From VRUE01 sp035557635 (lineage in GTDB: Bacteria > Actinomycetota > Thermoleophilia > Solirubrobacterales > 70-9): DNA of 64,000 bases. The stretch spans positions 1-64,000 of the forward strand of contig DATMDR010000022.1 of NCBI GenBank assembly GCA_035557635.1. The letters run 5' to 3'. This document shows, piece by piece, positions 25,085 to 33,365 of this stretch; positions within the stretch are counted from its first letter, which is position 1; the number at the start of each line of letters is the position of its first letter. Position numbers and translations under genes: made by a program. Under the pieces are notes generated by a model. That model worked only from the letters and a program-made list of their open reading frames with translations. It searched no databases and was not told the origin of the DNA.

Positions 25085-25929
25085 CCCCGCGTACCGCCGC
25101 CGCGCCCGTCCGGCGACCAGCCGGGGCCGCGGAAGACGTAGCCGAGCCGCTCGCGCCAGCCCGTCGCCTCGCGCACGTCGCGGATCAGCGCCGAGAACTC
25201 GTGGAAGGCGACGCGGGTCGGGCGGAAGCTGCGGATGTTCTGGGTGAGGCCATAGCGGGGCTGCTCGGTCTCGCCCTGGAAGCTGCCGAAGATCCGGTCC
25301 CAGACGATCAGGATGCCGCCGTAGTTGCGGTCGAGATAGACCTCATTGGCGCCGTGGTGGACGCGGTGGTGCGAGGGCGTGTTGAGCACGTACTCGAGCG
25401 GCGCCGGCAGCTTCTTCACCCGCTCGGTGTGGATCCAGAACTGGTAGATCAGGCTGACCGCCTGCGCGGTGAGGATCATCCAGGGCGCGAAGCCGAGCAG
25501 GGCCAGCGGCGCCCAGAACGGCAGCGCCGTCATCGGCGTCCAGGTCTGGCGCAGCGCGGTCGAGAGGTTGTAGTGCTGGGAGGAGTGGTGGACGACGTGG
25601 CTGGCCCAGAAGACGCGCACCTCGTGGTGGATGCGGTGGAACCAGTAGTAGGCGAGGTCGTCGGCGAGGAAGAGCAGGACGTAGGTCCACCACTCATCGG
25701 CCGGCATCCGCAGCGGGGTCAGCTCATAGAGACCGGCGTAGATGAAGACGACGCCGAGCTTCCAGACCGCGTTGATCGCGACGTTGCCGCCGCCCATCGT
25801 CAGGCTGGTGCGGGTGTCGCGCGACTCGTAGCCGACCAGCTCCTCGTCCCGCGCGTACTTGAACGAGAGCATCTCGACCACGAGCAGCAGCACGAAGGCC
25901 GGGATCGCGTAGATGATCAGGTCGATCAC
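25081..25929 (-). CDS. Sterol desaturase/fatty acid hydroxylase family protein
   Basis: 282 aa membrane di-iron oxygenase-like protein with at least four transmembrane helices and the three His boxes HRIHH, HVVHHSSQHYN and HRVHHG. The family hydroxylates or desaturates lipids; the substrate here could be a fatty acid or hopanoid-like lipid. GTG start at 25929. First gene of the operon leading to photolyase. Confidence 0.88.
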   Translation of the reverse strand: MIDLIIYAIPAFVLLLVVEMLSFKYARDEELVGYESRDTRTSLTMGGGNVAINAVWKLGVVFIYAGLYELTPLRMPADEWWTYVLLFLADDLAYYWFHRIHHEVRVFWASHVVHHSSQHYNLSTALRQTWTPMTALPFWAPLALLGFAPWMILTAQAVSLIYQFWIHTERVKKLPAPLEYVLNTPSHHRVHHGANEVYLDRNYGGILIVWDRIFGSFQGETEQPRYGLTQNIRSFRPTRVAFHEFSALIRDVREATGWRERLGYVFRGPGWSPDGRGGGTRG

Positions 25930-25962
25930 AAGCCGGGAATGTAGCTCCTATGCTCTCGGTCG

Positions 25963-26322
25963 GTGCAGGCTTCGCGACTCGCAACGACAGGGGCCAGAGG
26001 GGTGGCGGCAACGCTCCTCCTGGCGGCGGCATTCGCCCTCGCCGGGGTGGACTCCAGCTCGGCCGCCTACTGGCACGAGTGCGGCAGCCAACCGAATCCC
26101 GGAGCCGGCTGGTACGACGTCAAGGCGCACGGCATTCGCTGTGGGAAAGCCCGCCGCGTCGCTCGCCTCTACACCGCCGAGATCTTCGCCGGGTACCAAG
26201 ATCCCAGCCCCGACGGGTTCGCCTGTGAGCGAAACCGGGTGGGCTCCGAGCTGGCCAGGGTTGCCTGCCGGCGAGTCGAAGACGGCAGAGTGCAGAAGGT
26301 CCGCTTCACCTACGGAGCCTGA
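25963..26322 (+). CDS. Small secreted Cys protein
   Basis: 119 aa with a signal peptide (about 1-34, ending SSAAY) and four Cys (HECGS, IRCGKA, FACERN, VACRR) that could form two disulfides. GTG start. The KAHGIRCGKARRVARLY block occurs in small secreted actinobacterial proteins of unknown role. Confidence 0.7.
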   Translation: MQASRLATTGARGVAATLLLAAAFALAGVDSSSAAYWHECGSQPNPGAGWYDVKAHGIRCGKARRVARLYTAEIFAGYQDPSPDGFACERNRVGSELARVACRRVEDGRVQKVRFTYGA

Positions 26323-26410
26323 CCCGAACACCCCTGCTCGGGTCGGGCGGTGCAGGGCCGGCGGCTACGCTGGAGGCATCGGCAAGGTCATCTACACAGC
26401 GGAGGCGCAT

Positions 26411-26824
26411 GTGACCGGCGGCAGGTTGGCCGGGCACGGCCGCACCAGCGACGGACTTCTGGAGGTCAATCTGCGCCCGCCACCCGAGCTGGGTGGCGAG
26501 GGCGACGGGACCAACCCCGAGCAGCTCTTCGCCGTCGGCTACGCCGCCTGCTTTGAGAACGCCCTGGCCGCGGTCGCCCGCCGCCGCAAGCTCGAGGTCG
26601 ACGATGTCGAGATCGACTCCAAGGTGATGCTGGTCACCGGCGAGGAACGCAGCTTCACGATCGCGGTGGAGCTGGCGGTGACCCTGCCGTCGATCGAGGG
26701 GAACGCCGCGGCCGAGCTGGTCGAGGCGGCCCACAAGGTCTGCCCCTACTCGAACGCCACCCGGGGCAATATCGACGTCACGCTGACGGCCAACGGCGCC
26801 CCGGTCGAAGCATGTGGGGGATAA
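26411..26824 (+). CDS. ohr: Ohr/OsmC organic hydroperoxide resistance protein
   Basis: 137 aa from GTG 26411 (GGAGG 5 bp upstream). The two redox Cys are present: AACFENAL and KVCPYSNATRGN, the second in the Ohr-type HxxCPYS-like context. Ohr reduces organic hydroperoxides using lipoylated partners. The family N-terminus (KVIYTAEAH) is encoded in frame just upstream (26378-26410) but has no ATG/GTG/TTG; an ATC at 26378 or 26390 would be needed to include it. Confidence 0.9.
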   Translation: MTGGRLAGHGRTSDGLLEVNLRPPPELGGEGDGTNPEQLFAVGYAACFENALAAVARRRKLEVDDVEIDSKVMLVTGEERSFTIAVELAVTLPSIEGNAAAELVEAAHKVCPYSNATRGNIDVTLTANGAPVEACGG

Positions 26825-26838
26825 TCAGGGGGGATCCG

Positions 26839-26912
26839 GCCCCGGTAGCTCAGCTGGATAGAGCGCTGGCCTTCTAAGCCAGATGTCGCAGGTTCGAATC
26901 CTGCCCGGGGCG
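26839..26912 (+). tRNA. tRNA-Arg (TCT)
   Basis: Acceptor GCCCCGG/CCGGGGC, D-arm GCTC/GAGC, anticodon stem CTGGC/GCCAG with loop CTTCTAA (anticodon TCT), T-arm GCAGG/CCTGC, G73. No CCA encoded. Confidence 0.96.
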
Positions 26913-27035
26913 TTCCTCCCGTTTATGTCTCGCGACCTCGGCGACAGGTAGAGCGGCTTCACCTCTCACTTGACACACCGGACTAATCTGAAATAATTCC
27001 GGCATTAACCTGGCTTTTTCCAAGGTCCGCTTACC

Positions 27036-27611
27036 TTGCCTGACCTAGTCAGTGAAACCAGTGTCCCGCTCACTGAGCCGCTGACAACCCTCGCTGGCGA
27101 AACACAGCCGACCGAGCCGACCTGGCACCGCCTCGACCTCACCGTTCAGCGCCAACAGCAGACGCAGTGGTGCTGGGCGGCGGTTTCCGTAAGCATTGAC
27201 GACTTCTACAGGAAGCCGACCACCTGGACCCAGTGCAAAATGGTCTGCAGCGAGTTCGGGCGCGACGATTGCTGTGAGAACGGTGACTCCGAAGTCTGCA
27301 ACCAACCCTGGTATCTCGACAAAGCCCTGGAGCGAGTCGGAATTTTTGCCGGGCTGGAGCAGGTTCCCCACCCGAATCCCGGACTGCCACGCAGCGCCGC
27401 AGACGACATCGAAGGCGGCAAACCGGTCGGCCTCCGAATCGCCTGGGACGGAGGCGGCGGGCACGTGATCGCCCTCGAGGGGTTTCGCAACGACGGAGCT
27501 ATGGTTGCCGTTGAGGATCCCTGGTACGGGGCGTCCGAGCTCCCAACCAACCTGCTCAACCGGTACCAGGGAACGGGAGCATTGACTCACCTCTTCCACA
27601 CCAAACCATGA
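27036..27611 (+). CDS. Papain-like cysteine protease (C70/C39-like)
   Basis: 191 aa, TTG start, no signal peptide. The catalytic Cys lies in QQQTQWCWAAVSVSIDDFY (about residues 41-60), the His in GGHVIALEGF and an Asp in VEDPWYG, the order and spacing of AvrRpt2-like (C70) and papain-like C39 proteases. Five further Cys cluster at 68-90 (CKMVCSEF... DDCCENGDSEVC). The next gene overlaps its stop by 4 bp, so both are made together. Confidence 0.75.
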   Translation: MPDLVSETSVPLTEPLTTLAGETQPTEPTWHRLDLTVQRQQQTQWCWAAVSVSIDDFYRKPTTWTQCKMVCSEFGRDDCCENGDSEVCNQPWYLDKALERVGIFAGLEQVPHPNPGLPRSAADDIEGGKPVGLRIAWDGGGGHVIALEGFRNDGAMVAVEDPWYGASELPTNLLNRYQGTGALTHLFHTKP

Positions 27612-28222
27612 GCATCCGCACTGCAAAGCTCTCCCCGGCAGCACTGGAGACGATTCAATCGCAGCTGTCCAACCTGTCGGTCCGCTCAGAGGCAGTGCAG
27701 CCGGACCTTGCGCTGCTAGCCGGAGCCGCAGCGGAGCGGAATCTCCAAACCGCGGCGGCCCACGACGTCTACAACCTGCCGCTCACCGCGCTTGCGGGAT
27801 CGTCGGGGCCCGAGGCCGCGACATCGGTGGGCGTGCGCTGCCTGATCACCAGCGGTGACAAACCGATCGCCACAGTGGAGTTGCCCGAACCCAACGGCAA
27901 CGAGGGAGCCATCACCTCGCACGGACCGTTCACGCAGGGGACCGTCGACGCCATCCGGGCCGCCGAGGACTCCAGTGACGTCGCCGAAGGAGACTTCGAA
28001 CTGCGACTCCTCCGCATCCCCGCCCTCTACCTGATGACACTCTGGCTGAAAGACGAGGACGACGACCGGGACCTGTTCGTGCCGCTCGAGCCAGCGCCCC
28101 CGCACGTGAGCCCGGGCCGCACCTATACCTGGCAGGAGCTAAGCGAGTGCCTGCGGCCATTGGCACAGGAGCGGCTGGAGGCCAAAGACGTTGACGAGGC
28201 CGGGCCGACTGCGCCTGCCTGA
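27608..28222 (+). CDS. Unknown partner of papain-like protease
   Basis: 204 aa; its ATG overlaps the protease stop (ATGA, 27608-27611). Acidic, no signal or membrane segment. The N-terminal 60 residues are helical; the C-terminal half (RIPALYLMTLWLKDEDDDRDLFVPLEPAPP) is the most structured. It could be substrate, inhibitor or targeting partner of the protease; nothing in the sequence decides. Confidence 0.7.
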   Translation: MSIRTAKLSPAALETIQSQLSNLSVRSEAVQPDLALLAGAAAERNLQTAAAHDVYNLPLTALAGSSGPEAATSVGVRCLITSGDKPIATVELPEPNGNEGAITSHGPFTQGTVDAIRAAEDSSDVAEGDFELRLLRIPALYLMTLWLKDEDDDRDLFVPLEPAPPHVSPGRTYTWQELSECLRPLAQERLEAKDVDEAGPTAPA

Positions 28223-28249
28223 GACCCGCTCCCGTAGGCTTTGGTGGCG

Positions 28250-29053
28250 ATGCCGGCGGTCGACATAGGCGGTACCGAGCTCTACTACGAGCGCAGCGGC
28301 GAGGGCGAGCCGCTGCTCCTGATCCAGGGGATGAGCGCGACCCACATGGCCTGGGGTCGTCCCTTCCTCGACGAGCTCGAGCGAAGCTTCGAGTGCACCG
28401 TCTTCGACAACCGCGGCATGGGCCTTTCCGGCCGCGCCGAGCTGCCTTTCACCACCGCTGACATGGCGGCGGACACGGCCGCCCTGCTCGACGCGCTGGA
28501 TGTCGAGACCGCCCACGTGGTCGGGATCTCGATGGGCGGGATGATCGCCCAGGAGCTGGCCCTCGCCCATCCCGAGCGGATCCGCACCCTGACGATCGGC
28601 GCCAGCTACTGCGGCGGCCCGCAGGGTTCGCTGATGGCGCCCGAGGACCTGCAGCTGCTCGGCACCGCCTATGCCTCCGGCGAGCCCGAGCAGGTCATGC
28701 GGGCGATGTGGGAGATCAACCTCTCCCCCGGCTTCCGCGAGGACGACTCGCGCTTCGCCGCCTTCGTCGAGATGGGGTCGGCGCTGCCAGCCCCGCAGCC
28801 GGTCGTCCTGCAGCAGATGCGCGCCTGCGCCGAACACGACACGCACGAGCGCCTCAGCCAGATCTCCCTCCCCACCATGGTCATCCACGGCGACGTCGAT
28901 CGCCTGCTCGACTACGACAACGGCCGCGAGATCGCCGCCCTGATCCCGTCGGCCCGTCTGGAGACGCTCGAGGGCATCGGCCACATGTTCTGGTGGGAGC
29001 AGCCGCAGCGCTCGGCGGAGCTGATCCGCGAGCACGCGCTCGCCCCGGTCTGA
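28250..29053 (+). CDS. Alpha/beta hydrolase
   Basis: 267 aa from ATG 28250. The triad is visible: nucleophile Ser in GISMGG, Asp in HGDVDRLL, His in GIGHMFWWE; the oxyanion region is LIQGMSATHMAW. Resembles esterase/3-oxoadipate-enol-lactonase-like hydrolases; substrate unknown. Confidence 0.88.
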   Translation: MPAVDIGGTELYYERSGEGEPLLLIQGMSATHMAWGRPFLDELERSFECTVFDNRGMGLSGRAELPFTTADMAADTAALLDALDVETAHVVGISMGGMIAQELALAHPERIRTLTIGASYCGGPQGSLMAPEDLQLLGTAYASGEPEQVMRAMWEINLSPGFREDDSRFAAFVEMGSALPAPQPVVLQQMRACAEHDTHERLSQISLPTMVIHGDVDRLLDYDNGREIAALIPSARLETLEGIGHMFWWEQPQRSAELIREHALAPV

Positions 29054-29060
29054 GCGGCGC

Positions 29061-31235
29061 TCAGCCTTCGTCGAGCTCGGCGCACCCGGCCGGGTCGAGC
29101 TCGCCGTTGACCTTGAACACGTAGTCGGGCTGAGGCGTGATGTCGGGCTCGGCGATGATCTCCTCGACCCCCGGGTCGTCCTGCAGCCAGTAGTAGATCC
29201 GGTACCAGTAGGGAGAGTCGAACGCGTCGACAGTGAAGCGGCTGACGATGAGGAAGTCGTAGTCGCCGTCGTTGACCAGACGGCGGAACTGCGCGCAGCT
29301 CGTCGGCAGCCGGTAGGTCCCGTCCGGACCCTCGACGCCGATGTACTGGACGTAGTTGTCGAGGTTGCGGCCATAGAAGCCGTACTGGCCGAAGAAGATC
29401 TCGCCCGAGCCAGCGATCCCGATCCGCCGGTCGCTTTGGTTGTGGGCGAAGGTGTAGGCCTTGCGCGGACCGCCTTCCTGCAAGAAGGGCGTCGTTTTCT
29501 CGTAGTGATGCTTGTAGTACTGGACCTCCTGGGCGCGGCCGAGGCCGACCGCGAAGAGGAGGATCGCCGCCGCCGTCCCGGCGACCAGACCGCGGCTGAC
29601 CTGCCGCCGCCCGCGCAGCATCGTCAGCGCCGCCGGCGCCCAGACCAGGGCCAGGGTGAGGAAGATCGTGCCGACGATGTAGCCCGGGTACCAGCGGGGC
29701 GTGGCGAGGACCATGATCGCGAAGACGCCGGCGAGGAAGAGCAGGGTCTGCCAGGCGCGGCTGTCGGGCGCTCGCAGTGGCCGCGCGATCGGCAGCAGCG
29801 CCAGGGCGAGCAGCAGCCCGGGCATCAGGTAGCGGGTGTTGGTGAAGAAGCCGGTGGGCGAGCCTTCCTGGCCCGCCGCCGTCAGCGGCGTGACGACATA
29901 GACGGCGGCGGTGAGCAGGGCGGCGCCGGCCAACACGCGCAGGATCTGGTTGCGCGAGCGCACCACGATGTAGACGGCGGCGGCGACCGCGCAGATCAGG
30001 ATCAGCGGCCAGAGCGGCCCCAGTGCGTTCTCGAGCTGGGGGAAGAACCACTTGCGGTAGATCGTTGGCTCGGTCAGGTAGTCGGCGACGGCGAAGCGCG
30101 GGCGCGGGTCGAGCGGCATCTGGTCTGGCTGCGGCAGGCTCAGCGGCCCCCAGCCGATCTGCGGGATCGGGTTGCCGCCGGTGTGGATCGCCGCGCGCAC
30201 GTACCAGTAGCCGCCGACCACGAAGGCGGGAATACCGATCGCGGCGGCGGTCATCAGCCGCCGCCCGGCACCGCTGACGACGACCATGCCGACCGCTATC
30301 GCGCCGACCGGGGCCAGCAGCGGCAGCTTCACCGAGATCGCGAGCCCAGCCGCAATCCCGGCCAGGATCAGCGGGCCCTTGTCAAGCAGCGGCGCGTCGC
30401 GTTCGGGCGTGTCATGCACCGCCCCCGCGTCAGGCGCGCGGCGCTGGTGGCCGTTGATCAGGAAGGCGGCGAAGGCGAGCAGGAAGGCGAGTCCCATGAT
30501 GTCGTTGCGGCCCTCGCCGGGCTGGGTCTCGATCATCACCCCGGCCGAGAAGACCAGCGCCGAGGCGACCAGCGTCGCCGGGCCGACCTTGTAGGGGCGG
30601 CCAACGCACCAGGCAGCGAGCAGGCCGATCGCCAGCCAGGCGAGGTTGATCAGCGGCGAGAGCCAGTCGCTATCGAAGAGGACGATGCCGGCGGCGTGGA
30701 TCAGCTCCGCGCTGCCGGGGTAGAACCAGGCGGCGAGCCGCAGCGGGTCGGTGAAGTGCAGGGGCAGGATCGTGCCCTCCTGCGCGATCCGGCCCGAGAA
30801 CGGCATGTGGTACCAGGTGGTGTCGCCGCCGAACATGCCGTAGTCGAGCGCCTGCTGGGCGGGGAAGGTCCACTCGGCGACCACCCAGGAGGCGACCCCA
30901 AGCGCCAGCACCAGGGCGGCCGTCTGCGCTCGCGGCGCCTCGATTTCGCGGCCGTCGCGCGGCGCCTGGCGCCAGCCGACCCAGGCGGCGAGCAGGCCGA
31001 CCGCGATGCAGCCGATGATCGTCCAGCCCAGCGTCAGGATGCCCAGCGTGCCGAGCAGCTGCAGGGCGAGGATCAGCAGCGCCGTAGCGATCGTCAGGTC
31101 GGCGAGGCGCGCCAGGGCGCCGGAGAACTCGGGCACGATCCAGCGCCGCAGCCAGTAGGCACCGAGGCCGAGCGCGGAAAGGATCGCGATGACGGCGAGG
31201 CAGCCGCCGATGTAGGAGGCAAAGGACGGGGTCAC
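29061..31235 (-). CDS. Polytopic membrane protein, GT-C glycosyltransferase-like
   Basis: 724 aa with about 12-13 predicted transmembrane helices and a soluble C-terminal domain (about 590-724). The first large loop after helix 4 carries FGGDTTWYHMPFSGRIAQEG, with an acidic pair placed as in GT-C enzymes that use lipid-linked sugars. GTG start. The sugar and acceptor are unknown. Confidence 0.72.
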   Translation of the reverse strand: MTPSFASYIGGCLAVIAILSALGLGAYWLRRWIVPEFSGALARLADLTIATALLILALQLLGTLGILTLGWTIIGCIAVGLLAAWVGWRQAPRDGREIEAPRAQTAALVLALGVASWVVAEWTFPAQQALDYGMFGGDTTWYHMPFSGRIAQEGTILPLHFTDPLRLAAWFYPGSAELIHAAGIVLFDSDWLSPLINLAWLAIGLLAAWCVGRPYKVGPATLVASALVFSAGVMIETQPGEGRNDIMGLAFLLAFAAFLINGHQRRAPDAGAVHDTPERDAPLLDKGPLILAGIAAGLAISVKLPLLAPVGAIAVGMVVVSGAGRRLMTAAAIGIPAFVVGGYWYVRAAIHTGGNPIPQIGWGPLSLPQPDQMPLDPRPRFAVADYLTEPTIYRKWFFPQLENALGPLWPLILICAVAAAVYIVVRSRNQILRVLAGAALLTAAVYVVTPLTAAGQEGSPTGFFTNTRYLMPGLLLALALLPIARPLRAPDSRAWQTLLFLAGVFAIMVLATPRWYPGYIVGTIFLTLALVWAPAALTMLRGRRQVSRGLVAGTAAAILLFAVGLGRAQEVQYYKHHYEKTTPFLQEGGPRKAYTFAHNQSDRRIGIAGSGEIFFGQYGFYGRNLDNYVQYIGVEGPDGTYRLPTSCAQFRRLVNDGDYDFLIVSRFTVDAFDSPYWYRIYYWLQDDPGVEEIIAEPDITPQPDYVFKVNGELDPAGCAELDEG

Positions 31236-31289
31236 CGGCGCGGGATGCTATTCGCAGCGCCGGGCGGGCGGGTCCGCCTGCACCACGGG

Positions 31290-31901
31290 CTAGGAAGCGG
31301 CGGTGGGGATGCGGCAGGAGACGCCGGTACCGGCTAGGCCGCAGTAGCCGTTCGGCACCTTGTGCAGGTACTGCTGGTGGTAGTCCTCGGCGTAGTAGAA
31401 GTGGCCGGCAGGCTCGACCTCGGTGGTGATCGGGGCGTGGCCGGCGTCGCGCAGCGCCTCGTCGTAGGCGCGCCGTGCCATCTCCGCGGTCTCCTTCTGG
31501 GTGTCATTGACGAAGTAGATGCCGGAGCGGTACTGGGTGCCGACATCGTTGCCCTGGCGCATGCCCTGGGTCGGGTCGTGCTCCTCGAAGAAGACCTTGA
31601 GCAGATCGGCGTAGGAGATCTTGGCCGGATCGAAGGCGACGAGCACCGCCTCGGCGTGGCCGGTCTGTCCGCTGCAAACCTCCTCGTAGGTGGGATTCGG
31701 CGTGGTCCCGCTCATGTAGCCGACCGTCGTCGTGTAAACGCCGTCGAGCCCCCAGAAGAGTCGCTCCGCCCCCCAGAAGCAGCCGAGCGCGAAGTAGGCC
31801 GTCTCGACTCCCTCCGGGAAGGGCGGCTGCAGCGGCGTGCCGAGCACGGCGTGGCGCTCGGGGACCTCGAAAGCAGGCTCGCTGCGACCCAGCAGGTTCA
31901 T
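31290..31901 (-). CDS. msrA: Peptide methionine sulfoxide reductase A
   Basis: 203 aa. The catalytic motif GCFWGAER is at residues 40-47, and MsrA signatures TTVGYMSG, YEEVCSGQTGHAEAV and EDYHQQYL follow, with GYCGLAGTGVSC as the resolving-Cys C-terminus. It reduces (S)-methionine sulfoxide. An N-terminal extension of about 30 residues precedes the core. It stands alone. Confidence 0.95.
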   Translation of the reverse strand: MNLLGRSEPAFEVPERHAVLGTPLQPPFPEGVETAYFALGCFWGAERLFWGLDGVYTTTVGYMSGTTPNPTYEEVCSGQTGHAEAVLVAFDPAKISYADLLKVFFEEHDPTQGMRQGNDVGTQYRSGIYFVNDTQKETAEMARRAYDEALRDAGHAPITTEVEPAGHFYYAEDYHQQYLHKVPNGYCGLAGTGVSCRIPTAAS

Positions 31902-31926
31902 CTCCCCCTGACGTTACAGTGCGCCA

Positions 31927-32199
31927 ATCGGCTGCCTAGCGATCCTCCTCGCCCTGATCTCGCCGCGCCTGGCGCTGTTCGTCATCTTCCTGTTCAGCGA
32001 CCTGCTCAGTCGCGCCTTCGACAGCTGGCTGGTCCCATTCCTCGGCTTCTTCCTGCTCCCTTGGACGACGCTCGCCTACGCCCTGATGTGGAGCTCCTCG
32101 GACGGCGTCGTCGGCTTCGAGTGGTTCATCGTCGTCTTCGCCTTCCTCTTCGACCTCGGCGCCTACGCCGGAGGCAGCCGCAGCCGGTACGAGCGCTGA
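31927..32199 (+). CDS. Small membrane protein with apparent ATC start
   Basis: The frame 31927-32199 encodes 90 aa with two or three transmembrane segments: GCLAILLALISPRLALFVIFLFSDLLSRAFD, then LVPFLGFFLLPWTTLAYALMW and WFIVVFAFLFDLGAYAGG. This matches a common small actinobacterial membrane protein that begins Met-Gly-Cys-Leu. Here the start position is ATC; no canonical start exists nearby except an internal ATG (32080). It could be an ATC start or an error. Function unknown. Confidence 0.6.
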   Translation: MGCLAILLALISPRLALFVIFLFSDLLSRAFDSWLVPFLGFFLLPWTTLAYALMWSSSDGVVGFEWFIVVFAFLFDLGAYAGGSRSRYER

Positions 32200-32200
32200 G

Positions 32201-32476
32201 CTACTCGCCCGGCGGTAGCGGGTAGGCGACAAGGACGTGGGCCTTACCCAGCGTCAGGAAGGGGTAGCGCTTGGCCTCACCGCCCGCGAGCGGAGAGACC
32301 TCCACGTTGACGAGCGGGACGAAGCTCAGGTCCTCGCGGTTGAGCAGGTCGGAAAAGCGGCTCTGGTAGCCCTCCGGCGGTAGCTGCACGTCACCGACGA
32401 TGCGCAACCGGTCCGTCTCGAAGACCACGCGCTCGATTCGGTGCTCGACCCCGGTGGCCTCCTCCACAAGGAACAA
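32201..32476 (-). CDS. Conserved hypothetical protein
   Basis: 91 aa from TTG 32476 (GTG at 32467 also possible). Beta-rich: HRIERVVFETDRLRIVGDVQLP, then LSFVPLVNVEVSPLAGGE and LTLGKAHVLVAYPLP. The layout fits small DUF6812-like proteins; function unknown. Divergent from the TetR gene. Confidence 0.6.
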   Translation of the reverse strand: MFLVEEATGVEHRIERVVFETDRLRIVGDVQLPPEGYQSRFSDLLNREDLSFVPLVNVEVSPLAGGEAKRYPFLTLGKAHVLVAYPLPPGE

Positions 32477-32540
32477 CTATAAGGCGATCCAGCCGATGCT
32501 CACGCAGCGGTGAGGAATCCAGTTTGTACATAGATATGGC

Positions 32541-32563
32541 GTTACGTAACAGCCGTTACGTTA
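32541..32563. promoter_or_regulatory. TetR-type operator
   Basis: A perfect palindrome GTTACGTAAC (32541-32550) is followed by a near copy GTTACGTTA (32555-32563), 14 bp centre to centre, just before the TetR start. TetR regulators usually bind such tandem palindromes near their own promoter. Confidence 0.6.
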
Positions 32564-32568
32564 TGCCT

Positions 32569-33141
32569 ATGGCCCGGCCGCTGGACCCCCGTGTGGACGA
32601 GGCGATCGCCGACGCAACGCTGAAGCTGCTCAACGAGCGCGGTTTCGCCGCGATGACGATGGAGGCGGTAGCGGAGATGGCCAAGGTCGGCAAGCCGACG
32701 ATCTACCGCCGCTTTCCCAGCAAGGCGTCGCTGGTGGCGGCCGTGATCGCCCGGCAGCTGCCCGAGCTCGACGTGCCCGAGCTCGGCGACACGCGCGCCG
32801 AGCTCTGGATCGCGGTCGAAACCGGGATGCCCAGAGACGGCCTGGCCTACATCCGTCTGACCGGCGGCCTGATGGCCGAGCAGGAGCGGCACCCGGAGCT
32901 GATCGAGACCTTCCGCAGCAGCGTCACGCGTCCCCGCCGCGCGATCGTCCGCTCGCTGATCGAACGTGGCCAGGCACGTGGAGACATCCGCGGCGACGTC
33001 GACCCGGAAGGCGCGGTCGACTCGCTCGTCGGCCCCTTCCTCGCCCGCGCCTTCGCCGGCACTGACACCGGCGAGGGCTGGCAAAAAAGGAACTTCGAGA
33101 CCTGGTGGAGGTCGATCAGGGCAAAGGAGGAACCGGCCTAG
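32569..33141 (+). CDS. TetR family transcriptional regulator
   Basis: 190 aa from ATG 32569; an ATG at 32563 and a TTG at 32524 are alternatives that overlap the operator. The N-terminal HTH reads TMEAVAEMAKVGKPTIYRRFPSKASLVAAV, typical of TetR. The C-terminal ligand domain resembles TetR_C_16-type regulators. The target gene is probably itself or the divergent gene at 32476. Confidence 0.88.
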   Translation: MARPLDPRVDEAIADATLKLLNERGFAAMTMEAVAEMAKVGKPTIYRRFPSKASLVAAVIARQLPELDVPELGDTRAELWIAVETGMPRDGLAYIRLTGGLMAEQERHPELIETFRSSVTRPRRAIVRSLIERGQARGDIRGDVDPEGAVDSLVGPFLARAFAGTDTGEGWQKRNFETWWRSIRAKEEPA

Positions 33142-33156
33142 CTCAGCCTCGTCTCA

Positions 33157-33230
33157 TCGGGGCGACTGGATTTGAACCAGCGACCGCTCGGCCCCCAGCC
33201 GAGTGCGCTACCAGACTGCGCCACGCCCCG
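33157..33230 (-). tRNA. tRNA-Pro (GGG)
   Basis: Acceptor CGGGGCG/CGCCCCG, anticodon stem CTCGG/CCGAG with loop CTGGGGG (anticodon GGG), T-arm GCTGG/CCAGT, A73. Confidence 0.95.
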
Positions 33231-33257
33231 TGGTTCCGCGTATTCTGACGGATCTGC

Positions 33258-33328
33258 GCGGCGGTAGCTCAATGGTAGAGCCTCAGCCTTCCAAGCTGAT
33301 GACGCGGGTTCGACTCCCGTCCGCCGCT
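33258..33328 (+). tRNA. tRNA-Gly (TCC)
   Basis: Acceptor GCGGCGG/CCGCCGC, D-arm GCTC/GAGC, anticodon loop CTTCCAA (anticodon TCC), T-arm GCGGG/CCCGT, T73. Divergent from tRNA-Pro, 27 bp apart. Confidence 0.95.
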
Positions 33329-33365
33329 TCAGTTTCGTGCCCGAATGCCGATTCGGTAGGCACGA

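Noticed and set aside
25913..26824. 303-codon frame covering the OsmC gene and the secreted Cys protein
   Set aside because: It reads through the Cys protein in another frame; the OsmC start is explained by the GGAGG-GTG pair at 26411.
29436..31337. 633-codon open frame on the plus strand
   Set aside because: Antisense shadow of the polytopic membrane protein; hydrophilic Arg/Gln/Asp repeats with no family pattern.
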